A stretch of DNA of 64,000 nt, taken from the NCBI RefSeq assembly GCF_000208745.1, contig NC_030856.1, forward strand, positions 14,827,283-14,891,282, written 5' to 3'. Shown one piece after another: positions 22,091 through 33,988 of this stretch. The position numbers and the translations under genes are program-made. The notes below the pieces were generated by a model. The model was given only the letters and a program-made list of their open reading frames with translations, was not told where the DNA came from and did not search any database. Origin of the DNA: Theobroma cacao (lineage: Eukaryota > Streptophyta > Magnoliopsida > Malvales > Malvaceae). Positions within the stretch are counted from its first letter, which is position 1. Each line of letters opens with the position of its first letter.

Positions 22091-23700
22091 ATGGCTTTTC
22101 AAAAATCAGTAGTGGCTGAAGGACAATCAACAAACAGACCACCTCTGTTTAATGGCTTTAATTACCCTTATTGGAGCATTAGAATGTCAATTTACATTAG
22201 AGCTATAGACTATGAAATGTGGGACATCATAACTGATGGACCCTTTATGCCCTCAACCGTGAATGTGGTGACAAATGAGTTGATGCCCAAGGCAAGGTCT
22301 GAATGGACTGAAGCTGAAACTAAGAAAGTTCAAATAAACTTTAAGGCTATCAACACATTGCATTGTGCATTAACCTCTACTGAACTTAACAAAGTCTCAA
22401 GTTGTACAATAGCTAAACAAGTGTGAGAAAAACTTAGAATAATCCATAAAGGGACTTCTCAAGTAAAAGAGTCCAAAATTACTCTCTTAACATATAGTTA
22501 TGAAATGTTCAAAATAGAGCCTGGTGAAGACATCACCAACATGTTTGATAGGTTTACAAACATCATAAATAAATTAAGTCAGCTAGGCAAGCCTATCCCT
22601 AAACATGAATTAGTTAAGAGACTGCTTAGAAGCCTACCAAAATCTTGGAAGCCAAAAGTAACTGCCATTTGAGAGGCTAAAGATCTGAACATCATCACAC
22701 TTGATGAGATTTGTGGTTCTCTTCTTACTCATGAGCTGGAGCTTAAGGAAGAAGAAGAAGAAGACCGAAGGGACACAAAGGAAAAGAAAAAGAGTATTGC
22801 ACTTAAAGCCAGCATCCTTGAAGAAGAGCTAGAAGAGTTTTCCTGTGATGATGATGAAGAATTAGCTCTGGTTGCAAGAAAATTCATAAAGCTAATAAGC
22901 AGAAGAAACCAAAGGCTAGCTAGAAGAGGTTTCAGGAAAGACCAAGGTTCCTCGTGGAAAAAAAGAAACAAAATTGACTCCAACAAAAAGGAGGAGCTCA
23001 TCTACTATGAGTGCAAGAAACCTAGTCACTTCAAGTCCGAGTGTCCATTGCTGAAGGATGAAACTCCCAAGAAAAATAAGAAATCCAAGAAAGCAATGGT
23101 GGCAGCTGCATGGTTGGATAGTGACACATTAAGCTCTAAAACTGATGATGAAAAATCTGAAAAAAGAGCAAACATCTATTTAATAGCACAAGAGGATGAA
23201 ACAGAGGTATCCTCATCCCCCTGCATTAATTCTTATGATGATTTACAAGATGAGTATGAATGCCTTTATGATGAATTTGAAAAACTTTTTTCAAAACACA
23301 AATCATTAAAGAAAAAGGCTGCATCACTTGAAAATGATTTAGAATAAATCAAACAAGAATTTACTTATGTTTTGAGCAAAGAAATATTTTGCAAGTTGAG
23401 TTAGAATACTCAAAAACAGACTTTAAGGTTTTAAAACAAGAGCTGAAAAATAAGTCTGAAGCTTTGCAAATAATTCTTGATGAAAACACAGCTCTTAAAT
23501 GTTTGAAAAATGAATTTTCAAAAAGAGATGTATCCCACAATAAAAATTCAGCTAAAGCATTACCTAGATGTTATAATTGTGGTAAACATGGTCATTTATC
23601 ATATGACTGTTTTAAGAAAAGAAGAGTGCAGAAAGTGAAGAAAATCTGGGTTCCTAAGGGATCCTTTGTTGCAACTAACACTTAAGGACCCATCAAAGTA
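22091..23700 (+). pseudogene. copia-2 gag (broken)
   Basis: Gag would build the particle and bind RNA. The ATG at 22091 follows the primer site. The UBN2-like gag domain contains the typical N-Y-P-Y-W phrase near residue 25. A Glu/Lys-rich stretch follows, then a first knuckle with its first Cys changed to Tyr (near 23005-23045). A second intact knuckle, C-x2-C-x4-H-x4-C, lies at 23569-23610. Stops lie at 22424-22426, near 22671 and at 23345-23347, where there is also a frame shift. The first two are TGA at sites where relatives have a sense codon, so this Gag is not made in full. Confidence 0.88.
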
Positions 23701-23796
23701 TGGGTACCTATAAAGAAAAACTAAAATTCTATTTTATAGGTTGAGCTGAACTTAAAGGAGACATGTTCAAGAGCTCAACTTAAGAAGAAACAGCCT

Positions 23797-26700
23797 TGGT
23801 ACTTGGACAGTGGCTGTTCACGGCACATGACAGGACATGAAATGCTATTTGCTCAGCTGGATAAGAGAAAGGGAGGAACCGTATCCTTTGGAGATGATTC
23901 AAAAGGCAGAATCCATGGTATAGGTACGGTTGGTAAGAATTCCCAAACTCAAATCAGTCATGTGTTGTTGGTTAAAGGATTAAAGCATAATTTACTAAGT
24001 ATTAGTCAATTATGTGATAAAGAATTTAAAGTATGTTTTGATTCAACTAAGTGTGAAGTGATAGATATGAGTACAAATAAAATCTCATTTATAGGAAATA
24101 GATTGAAGAATATGTATGTAATTTTTCTTGAAGATCTTGAAGTAAATAGTGAAGTATGCCTTGTTGCAAATGGTAAAAATGATAGCTGGTTATGGCATAG
24201 AAGATTAGGACATGTAAGTTTGCATACTATGTCAAAATTGATTAGAAAGAATTTAGTGGTTAGGCTACCGGATTTAAAATTTGAAAATGATAGGATATGG
24301 GATGCTTGACAACTAGGAAAATAAGTTAGAACATCCTTTAAGACTAAGAAGATAGTGTCAACATCTAGACCTCTTGAATTGTTACACATTGATCTATTTG
24401 GTCCAATAAGCACAACTAGCTTGGGAGGAAAATCTTATGGCTTTGTAATAGTTGATGACTATTCTAGATATACTTGGGTGTATTTTCTTGCTCAAAAGAA
24501 TGATGCTCTACCAGCGTTCTTAAGTCATTGTAAGAAAGTAAAAAATAAAAAAGGACTCGTTATAGTTAGCATAAGGAGTGATTATGGAGGAGAATTTGAA
24601 AATGATGAGTTTGAAAAGTTTAGCAATGAAAAGAGGTTGGATCACAATTTTTCTACATCTAGAACACCTCAGCAAAATGGAGTTATAGAAAGAAAAAATT
24701 GAACTTTAAAAGAAATGGCTAGGACTATATTATGTGAGAACAACTTACCTAAATATCTTTGGGCTGAGGCAGTAAATACAATAGCTTATATTCTTAATAG
24801 AGTCTCAATAAGACAATTGATTTCAAAGACTCCATATAAACTTTATAAAGGTAGGAAGCCAAATATTTCTCACCTTAGGAGTTTTAGCTGTAAATGCTTT
24901 GTATTGAACAATGAAAAATAGCCCCTACGAAAGTTTGATGCAAATAGTGATAAAGCAATATTTTTAGGATATGCATTAAACTCAAAGGCTTATAGGGTTT
25001 TTAACAAAAGGACCTTAACCGTTAAAGAATCAATTCATGTAGTTTTTGATGAGTGAAATGCTTTATAAAAAGAAGTTCATGATGATGATGATGATGTAGA
25101 AATCCTAAAAAAACAAATGGAGGGAATGAACTTAGAGAACAACAAAAGTAATGGAGAAACCTCACCTAGAAGAGAAAATGAAACTCCACCTCTAGAAAAT
25201 CTGCAAAGAGCAGAAAATTAGCATGATGATCTTTCAAAGAGTTGGAGATTTGTAAAAGACCACCCATAAGACCAAATAATAGGTGACATTTTACAAAGAG
25301 TTAAAACTAGAAAAGGAACAAGAGAAACTTGTGAGTTTTCAGCTTTTATATCTCAAATTGAACCTAAAAACTTTGAAAAAGCTGAAAAAGAGGAAAGTTG
25401 GATAATGGCCATGCAAGAAGAACTTGATCAATTCACAAGGAGTTGTGTATGGTCATTGGTACCTAGACCTTCAAATCATCCTATTGTTGGTACAAAATGG
25501 GTATTTAGAAATAAGGTAGATGAGCAAGGAAATGTAGTTAGAAATAAAGCTAGGCTGGTAGCAAAAGAATACAACCAAGAGGAAAGAATAGATTATGATG
25601 AAACCTTTGCTCCTGTTGCTAGGATTGAAGCCATAAGGTTGTTGCTAGCTTTTGCATGTTTCATGAATTTTAAATTGTTCCAAGTGGATGTAAAAAGTGT
25701 ATTCTTAAATGGATTAATTCAATAGGAAGTATATGTAGAACAACCACCTGGTTTTGAAGACTTTGAAAAATCTGATCATGTTTTCAAACTTTATAAAGCC
25801 TTGAATGGATTGAAACAAGCTCCTAGAGCTTGGTATTAGAGGCTTTCAAAATTTCTAGTTGAAAAAGGGTATAATAGAGGCAGCATCGATACTACATTGT
25901 TCATTAAGAGATATCTAAATGATTTAATTGTTGTGCAAATATATGTGGATGACATTATATTTGGTGCAACTAATGAGGCTTTATGCAAGAATTTTGCTAA
26001 GGAAATGCAGGGTGAATTTGAGATGAGTATGATGGGAGAGTTGAGGTACTTCCTTGGTCTTCAAATTAAACAAAGTGAGGAAGGAATCTTCATCAACCAA
26101 GAAAAATGCACTCAAGATAAGCTCAAGAAATTTGATATGCTGAAGCTGAAATCAATTTCCACACTAATGAGTCCATCCGCCAAACTCGACTTAGATGAAA
26201 AAGGCAAGGATATAGATCAAAAGCTCTATAGAGGTATGATCAACTCTCTTCTCTACTTAACAACAAGTAGACCAGATATTCAGTTTAGTGTGTGCTTGTG
26301 TGCTAGATTTCAGTCACAGCCTAAAAAAACACACCTAACAGCTGTTAAGAGAATTTTTAGATACCTCATAGACACTTAAGGACTAGGAATATGGTACTCT
26401 AGAGACTCAACTCTTAGCTTAGTTGGATATTCATATGCTGACTTTGCTAGCAGCAGAACTGATAGAAAAAACACTAGTGGAACAGGCCAACCTTTAGGAA
26501 GGATGCTTGTGTCTTGGTCTAGCAAAAAGCAAAACTCAGTGGTACTATCTACAGCAGAGGCTGAATATGTATCAATAGGTAGTTGTTGTGCACAAATCCT
26601 TTGGATCAAGCAACAATTAAAAGACTATGGAATAATTATGCATAATGTACCAATATATTGTGATAACACAAGTGTAATCAATATATCAAAAAACCTTGTG

Positions 26701-26892
26701 CAGCACTCTAGGACAAAACACATTGAAATTAGACACCATTTTATTAGAGACCATGTAGTGAAAAATGATATTATGATAGAAATTGTGAATACTTTACATC
26801 AATTAGTAGACATTTTTACCAAACTTCTGAGTGAAGATAGATTCTGTGAGATTAGAAGAAATTTAGGGATGATTAGTGTGAAGGAATTATAG
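23797..26892 (+). pseudogene. copia-2 pol: protease, integrase, reverse transcriptase, RNase H (broken)
   Basis: The domains are in copia order. Protease has D-S-G at 23806-23814. The integrase zinc region begins W-L-W-H-R-R-L-G-H near 24190. The integrase catalytic residues are Asp in H-I-D-L-F-G-P, Asp in R-S-D-Y-G-G-E-F and Glu in N-G-V-I-E-R-K-N. RT has W-V-F-R-N-K near 25498 and the active site Y-V-D-D at 25942-25953. RNase H has S-T-A-E-A-E-Y near 26548. At least seven in-frame stops, for example near 24307, 24700, 24919, 25065, 25723 and 26379, break it into pieces, but few frameshifts are seen. It ends at the TAG at 26890-26892. Confidence 0.93.
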
Positions 26893-27285
26893 GAAAACCT
26901 TTGGCTCACACACAAAAAACAGAATGCATTCAGTCCACTAAGGAAATCTTAGTCAACTAAGAGTGGTTTGACAACATTAAATAATAAGACTCAATGAGTT
27001 TAGAGAAAGAGGAGTAAAATGAGGTAAAATTTGGTTTATCGAGTGCAAAGAGAAAGAATAAATACTGCCAAAGGTAAATAACCAAAATTTTAGAGGGAAT
27101 TTTGAAATTATAAAGAATGAAAGTAGGGCAGCTCTTAAGGGAAAGTGAACAATTTTTCTAAGAGATAACCGCTGACAACCTCTCCTCTTCTCTCCCCTAA
27201 AACCCATTGCTCTAAAAACAAAAATCCAAATGTTACTGTTTGCCTTTAAAACTGACTCAAACCCTCAGAAATTTCTGGAACCAAA

Positions 27286-29242
27286 ATGGCTAAAAAATCT
27301 TAAAGTAAAGAGATATCAGAAAAGAAGAAAGGGAAAAGGCCAATGAAGGAAGGAACAGGAACAAAAAGTCTGAAGAATAAATAAAAAATCATGCTTGTTT
27401 CAGTGAAAGAAATATCCAAGAAACTAAGAAAAAAAAGCAGAAAACTGACAAGAAGAAAAAAATAGAACCTTCACTCCACAAAGGTACCAGTTCTTTTTCC
27501 TCGAAGTTTAGGAATAAGTTGCATGAATATAGGTTCAAAAATATTGAGAATGCACCAATCTCCTGTGAAAAATTTATTGATTGGAAGAGTTTTGAGGAAA
27601 ATATAGAAATCCAGGCTAGTTTATCCGAGTACTTTGATGAACTGAAACTAAAAGGTTACAGCACCTTTAAGAATAGGTCTTATAGTCCAAGTCTGGTTAA
27701 AGAATTCTATTATGGTATTGTTTTGAAAGGAAAGGAATTAATAGATTTTGATGATTATGATGAAGCTGGTTTGAATGTTTATTTGAATGGAAAGAATTTG
27801 TTGTGACTGTTGAAGATTTAGGAAACTTGCTGAAAATAGAATGCAAAGAAGGCGAGTATGAGCTCCTTGAAAAATATGATCCATCCTCATTGTGGGAGAA
27901 CATCACTGGAAGGAAAGAAAAATATTCTTAAAAAAGCAATTAAGGGCTGATAACCAATCCTCATATTAGGATTTTACACTATTTTACAGTAGCCAACATT
28001 CAAGGTAGAAGTGGAAACCTTAGCTACATTAGCCTCCAAGACCTCTGGTTGATGGAGCATGCCTTCAACGAGGTACCTCTGAATCTGGGAAGATTTATGA
28101 TTGAAAAAATGAGAAGTGTCTGCAGACTTAATAAGGTTAATCTGCTGTATGGGAATGTAATTACATCCCTTGTGCAGAAGAAGAGAATATGGGCAAAGAG
28201 GTATGATATGGACCTGGTAAAAACTAGAGATCAAGCTATTTATTATGGGAGCTTGGTTAAAATGGGGTATATACTCGATAGGGAAAGATTCATTAAGACC
28301 CTCAAGACTGGTCCAAGAAAAAAACACAACTTACCTATTCAACCTGAAGAAACCCCTTCCATATTCTCAAATGAAGTAATTTTTAATTTTCTCACGAGGA
28401 TTGATAGAGAGCTGATTGACCAAGGAGAAAAGATACAAAAAATTGAAGAGAAAATCACTGAGTTAGAAAACAAGCTGAAGGAGAAGGAAAGCATTCCATT
28501 TGAACCTGTGGCTGCAGACAACTCTGCAACATCTAGCACTACACTAGCACAGCAAGGTGCTGAAGGTTCAGTTGAGCCAGCAGAAAAATCTGCTTCTCAT
28601 GTTGAAAGTTCTGGCATTTAAGCTGAAGGTTCCACCTATAAGTCTGCTAGTCCTATTCTGCAAACTGAGGACTCTCCTCAAGGGGTTGATCGGCTAGCCA
28701 AGACATCCTCTCCTGAACCTCAAAGCAAAAATGATTCAGAATAAGCGACAGAAGTGGTTGGTTCAGAGACAAAGAAACAGCAAACCTCTCCTCCAAATTC
28801 AGAGGAAGTTTTTATTATGGATATCTTTCACCAAATGGTTAAGGAGGGACAAGCTGAAAAAGACACTGCTAGGACAGAAACTCAAAAGGATGGTGAAGAT
28901 GTAAGAAAAGGAAAGAAACCTGCATCAGCTACCAGAGTAAGGGCAAAAGCAGGAAAAGCCAAAGCCACTGCAGCACCACCAACTGAGGCAAAACCACCAA
29001 CCAAAGGCAGAAAGACTATGGCAACTAAGACAACTTTTCTCAAAAGAAGAAAGTCTTCTAGGTTGGCAGAGAGATCCAGACCAATTTCAGCCTTTTTTCC
29101 TCAAAGTCCAATCTTTATCTCAGACAAGTCCTCACCAGAACCTTCCCTTAGACAATCATCACCTCTCCGAGAGCCCTCTCCTTTTCCTCTAAACCCTTTC
29201 TATGACATTGAATCCTCACCTTCTGACAGATCAGATGAATAG
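27286..29242 (+). pseudogene. copia-2 third ORF: envelope-like protein with coiled coil (broken)
   Basis: It starts with ATG at 27286 and a Lys-rich leader, then a conserved block (F-I-D-W-K-S-F near 27573) shared with copia-1 at 9405-10116. A frameshift near 27800 and stops at 27929-27930, 28619-28621 and 28742-28744 split it. The middle part (28049-28621) ends in a clear heptad coiled coil near 28395-28490, rich in Glu, Lys, Ile and Leu. The last part is a basic, Pro/Ser-rich tail with K-R-R-K-S-S-R. I see no signal peptide or convincing membrane segment. Sireviruses are known to carry such an ORF; its role is unknown. Confidence 0.75.
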
Positions 29243-30044
29243 AAGCCCCTTCCTTTGATGCTAACAAAAAGAGGGAGTATAATAGGTGCAAGAACCAAAG
29301 AATGGGTACAGGAATTAAAAAAAAAATGTTAGGGTGGAGGCACTAAGAACCTAGGAAAGAAAAAAAAAGCAGAATTAGGGGCAGGAACTTAAAAAAAAAA
29401 GGAGATAGGAAGCAAAATTGTCCAAGGGCAATTTCGAAATACTTTTTTATTAACTGCTATTTGTGCCATGGTGGCACTTGAACACTCAGTTTTAATTTTG
29501 TTGTTTATGTGGTTGTATGTGAAATATGAATGCTGATATGACTATGTTGCTTAATTGCTACAAATAGAAGTCTGCTGATATTTTGCTATTTTTACTGTCA
29601 TAAACAAAATTTGCTAATGCTATGCTGATATTGATGCTGATAAATGATTTTTGTTATGGCATTATGAATGATTTCTGTTTGTAAATAGATATAGATGGGG
29701 TGCATAGTATATCAATTGAAACATGAATGATGTAGACAAAATCTAAAATCAATAAACTGTTGACAGCTGCTGGAACATTTATGAAAACCTGTCAACACTT
29801 ACTGCTGAAAGTTTAATGATGATCTACTAATACTAACTTGCTACAAATCACTCTATATTGCTGCACATATGTATAATGTCATTTTCTATATGACAAAAAT
29901 AAAATTTGATGGAATAAAGTAAGCAAAATATGAACATTCTTAGGGGGAACATATACTTGGGGGGAGCAATCCTTATTTTCTGCAGAAAACTAAAAAGACT
30001 AAAAGGACACTATGCTGTCAATCAAGGAATGTTTTGTCATCATC
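29243..30044 (+). other. copia-2 3' untranslated region
   Basis: This is non-coding element DNA between the third ORF and the polypurine tract. It contains short purine-rich runs (29300-29410) and TGCTGATAT-type repeats (29520-29650). No gene is seen. Confidence 0.6.
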
Positions 30045-30058
30045 AAAAAAGGAGAGAT
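30045..30058 (+). other. copia-2 polypurine tract
   Basis: AAAAAAGGAGAGAT sits directly before the 3' LTR start TGTTGACT. This is the expected plus-strand priming site. Confidence 0.85.
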
Positions 30059-31133
30059 TGTTGACTCCATTAGTTTTTGATGATAATAAAACATGCCCAT
30101 TCATTTGTGTCTAATACCTTTACTTGAGTGTACAGGAAAATTAATATATGAATTAATCATTTTAACTCCTTAAAAGAGTATATCAAAAGAAAAAGAGGAA
30201 TAAAAACAACAAGATGTAACTATCTAATAAGGAGGAAGCCTATTGGTGAAACAAAGAAGAATATTGGTTGACCAAGTTTCAAATTGGAGGAATGACGGGC
30301 TGAAGAGTTTGAGAAACAGAATCAACTTAGTCGACCAAGTTAGTCGACTAATTGCTCTCATCCAGAATCTGCAACCTGAAACAGAACCAACTTAGTCGAC
30401 CAAGTCAGTCGACTAAGAGCTCTTTGTTTGCAATTTGAACCAGAGCACTACAAGATAGATTAACGGCTAGAACTCATCCTCAACTGTTTTCAACAGTCAT
30501 AAACTGTCAAACTATCATCAGAGTTGCATCTTCAAGTATAAAAGGGTCTTCCAAAAGTTAGAAACAAGTTTTTTAGAAGCCTTAAATGAGATTTGAGCTA
30601 TAGAAAGTTAAAAAACCAGAAAAGCTTCACTGCACTTGTCTGCACTTAAACGCCTACTCTTTGCATTTATATTTAGCACTCAATCTTGTACCACTCAAAT
30701 CAACCAGTGATCATAGGTACATTCTTTTACTACTTCTCTTGTATTCTTAGAGAGAGGGAGTCATTTTAAGGGGTTGTTGAAGCTTGAGATAGCTTGATTG
30801 TTGAAAGTTGTGGTTGAGCCTTGGAAAACCACTTTTGGTTTTAGTTGAGCTTGTGAAAAACTAGTGTAAAAGATTTTGGTTGAGCTTAGTAAAAGCCATT
30901 GTAAAGCTTGATGAAAGCTTGTAAATTTCACCGGTGTTTAGTGAATTTGTGGGAAAATCCTTGGTTGGATAATCAAGGTAGTGGATGTAGGTCTTGGACC
31001 AAACCACTCTAAATTGCTGTGCATCTTATACTCCGTTTTTATTTTTTTAAGTTCTAGAAAATAGTTTCCAATATTGTTAAGAGCCAATTTGTGCTATTCA
31101 CCCCTCCTCTAGCACATATTATCGGGACCAACA
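30059..31133 (+). repeat. copia-2 3' LTR
   Basis: It runs TGTTGACTCC to GGGACCAACA and is colinear with the 5' LTR. It is followed by the TTAAG duplication. It keeps the paired GTCGAC palindromes (near 30324 and 30390) and the TATA box at 30537-30545. Confidence 0.93.
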
Positions 31134-31448
31134 TTAAGTCTTTTCTGTCTCGCAATCTATTTTACTCCATTAATCAGTTAAGTAAGATTTTAACCAATTA
31201 AGAGCTTACTACCTTTGAAACAGCCAATTTCAATTTTGGACTTTAACTGACTAATCCCTTAGTTATCTGACTAAGAGACTTCTGCTTATAGCTCATTTAT
31301 AACTCCTTATTCTGATGACTTTTGATGTTTGCTTCCCAATCATTAATTTATTATTGACATACATTTTCATCCTGTACACTCAAGTAGTATAATTAGATAT
31401 TAATGAATAAGAATAGTTTGTTATCATCAAAAACTTATAGAGCTAACA

Positions 31449-33988
31449 GTTCCACCCTTACGAGTTTTTACATCAATTTTTATAACTTTACATTAAAGTT
31501 TTTCAATGAAAATTTTTAGCAATAATTATTTCCATCCTTATTATTATTTAATTTTAAATTAAAATTTGTAAATCATTAAATACTTTTAACTCGAGAATAT
31601 AAATATAAATTTTATTTTTTACAAAAATTAGATTTTTTTACTTAATTGACATGTTACGTTAATTTTCACACATACGTTAGGATTTTAAATTTGCATATGC
31701 CACTTTTATGAATTTTTGCATCAATTAAGTTTTACTGTTTTATGTCAAATCTTTTCAATGTTAACTTTTAACAATCATTATTTTTATCTGTATTATTATT
31801 TATTAGAGAGTCCTCATCTCCATGGACTCTTAATTTTTTTGAATTTAATTTTTTATTAACTAATTGAATGTGTTTACAAGTTTCTTTATTGATTTTAAAT
31901 CCATGGTTGCAATTTGATTTTATAAATCGAATGGTCCTTATTATTTGACCTTGCAATAAGGTCAAAAATGATGACCTTACTGCAGGCCTATGTGAGTTTA
32001 TGTCTTTCTATTATTCACTAAACTTTCCAATAGCCAATGGTTATTGGCACTTTGCTTCAATAAAGTACATCCTTTTTTAAAAAAAAAAAACCTTGAGAGG
32101 ATATTAATTAGTTTAAATTCTTTAAACAAAAAAGAAAACTAAAAATTATTTTTTTGCTTGTCTAATATGATTTTTTTATTTTTATACATTTACATCAATA
32201 TTTAAAAAAAAGCCTTATTTCAATTTCATATATTTTTATCCTTCTTCATATATATATTTACATTAAAATTTAAAAACTGTTACTTTTTAACATTACCATT
32301 TTAATTTTTTTATATAAGTATTTTGGCTAGCTAGTTTGAGAGGAACCAAAATAGCTTAAAATCTTTTACAAAGAAATTGAATTTTTTATTTTAATTTGTC
32401 TAGTATTACTTTTTACCATTATTCTTATACACTTATATCATATATTTACCTCAAGATTTTAAGAAAGTTTATTTCAAATTTATGAATTTTTATCTTTAGT
32501 TTTATACATTTATGTTTAAACTAAAAATAGGTTACTTTTTCTAATATTAATACTTTAAATTTTTTATGTAAAAATTCTTAATAGTTAATTTGAGAGGATA
32601 CAAATTACTTAAAAGTCTTTCACAAAAAAACTAAAAGTTGTTTTTCTTTTTTGAAATTTTAGTTTGAGTAATACGACTTTTTACTTTTGTTCTTATACAT
32701 TTATATAAATATTTTAAGAAAATTTATTATAAATTTACATATTTGTATCCTTATTCTCATATATTTACGTTAAAATACAAAAATTACTGTTTTTACATTA
32801 ACATTTTAAATTTTTTATGTAATTGGAATTTTTTCTAGTTAATTTCAGAGGATAGAAATTTGTTTAAAATCTAAAAAAAAAAACAAAATATTGATTTTTT
32901 ATTACTTTTAACGATTATTCTTATACATTTACGTTAAGATTTTAAGAAGATTAATTTTAAATTTATGTATGTGTATCCTTATTCTCATACATTTACATTA
33001 AAAATTAAAAAAATATTAATTCTTGCTAGTTAATTTAAATGGATACAAATTACTTTAAAATATTTTTTAAAAATCTGAATATTTGTTTTCTTTTACTTTA
33101 CTTTGTATGATAAGATTTTTGCCTTTATTTTTATATATTTATGCCAAGATTTTAAGAGAGTAAAATTAAAATTTACATGTTTTTATTTTATTCTTATTTA
33201 TTTATGTTAAAATTGTGAAAAACATTACTTTTATTAACATTTATAATTTTTTATATTTAAAAATATTATATTTTAAACATTAATATTTTTTATTTTTTAT
33301 GTAAAAATTCCTACTAACTAATTTATGAATTTTTATTTTATTCCCGTACATTAATTTGTTAGTTTAATTATTTGATTTCTCCCTTAGCTTATTTTTTTTA
33401 TACAATAGTTACGTCATCTATTTTGAAAATTATTTAATTGTAATTATAATTTTTATTTATACTAATATACAAAAAAAGTTAAAATTTGTATTGAAATTGT
33501 TATCCATACGTTGATTTATTAGTTTTATTATTTGATTTCTCTTTTTGCTTATTCAGGCTGGCATATCGCATTGAACTCTCAATATCTTCGGCTTTTAAAG
33601 ATTCTTCAAGAACCACAATGTAACACTGACAATCTGGGTCTAAACTAATCGGTTAAACCGTAAACCCAGACCGACCCGACAATTTAAGCATATAAAATCT
33701 GATCCGATCCGGGAAGCTATTTAACAGAGACCCATCTCGTTCTCAGGTGGTTATGGGATTAATCGGTTTCCATCCCACAAAATCCTTTCCGCGTCTTATC
33801 ATCCCACAATCCTACACGGCCAAAGTTAGGAAGTACAATCTCTCTCCTTTGCACTGGAAGCCTCTGATACGAATTATTCTCCTTTTATTTATAACTAATT
33901 TTTAATCTGTTAACCACTGACGAGCCTTGTTTTGTTTTATTCGCATTTTTAGTTAAGGGGCTGTGAAAACTAATCTCCCTTGCTTCGT
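31449..33988. other. AT-rich intergenic region upstream of the host gene
   Basis: No coding sequence is seen. Most of it is a degenerate direct-repeat array (32090-33300). The last 250 bases become less AT-rich and hold the likely promoter and 5' untranslated region of the gene at 33989. I could not identify a convincing TATA box or transcription start. Confidence 0.6.
32090..33300. repeat. Degenerate tandem repeats of about 250 bp
   Basis: The phrase GAGAGGATACAAATTACTTAAAA recurs in variant form at about 32093, 32337, 32591, 32847 and 33037. Each copy is followed by TTTTTATTTTTATACATTTACAT-like and ACATTAAAAATT-like segments. Spacing is 244, 254, 256 and 190 bases. Units are diverged, so the array is old. 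Confidence 0.65.

Larger units (their letters stand above)
20971..31133 (+). mobile_element. Complete Sirevirus-type Ty1/copia element copia-2 (coding-dead), duplication TTAAG
   Basis: It has both LTRs (20971-22032 and 30059-31133), a Met-tRNA primer site, gag, pol in the order PR-IN-RT-RH, a third ORF, a polypurine tract, and TTAAG on both sides (20966-20970 and 31134-31138). Total length is 10163 bp. The long third ORF and the polypurine tract are typical of the Sirevirus/Maximus group. By eye the two LTRs differ at roughly 20-25 places in the first 350 aligned bases, so it is not a recent insertion. Several stops in gag and pol show it cannot move by itself. Confidence 0.93.
17244..31448 (-). 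mobile_element. copia-3 5' LTR on the minus strand, split by two large insertions
   Basis: The minus-strand LTR starts TGTTAGCTCTATAAG at 31448 and ends GGGACCAACA at 17244. Subtracting the solo LTR (17690-20530) and copia-2 (20971-31133), each with one 5-bp duplication, leaves about 1191 bp. This fits the 1062-1157 bp of the related LTRs, and the remaining pieces join into a recognisable antisense Sirevirus LTR. The other LTR and the whole of pol are not in the window. Confidence 0.85.
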
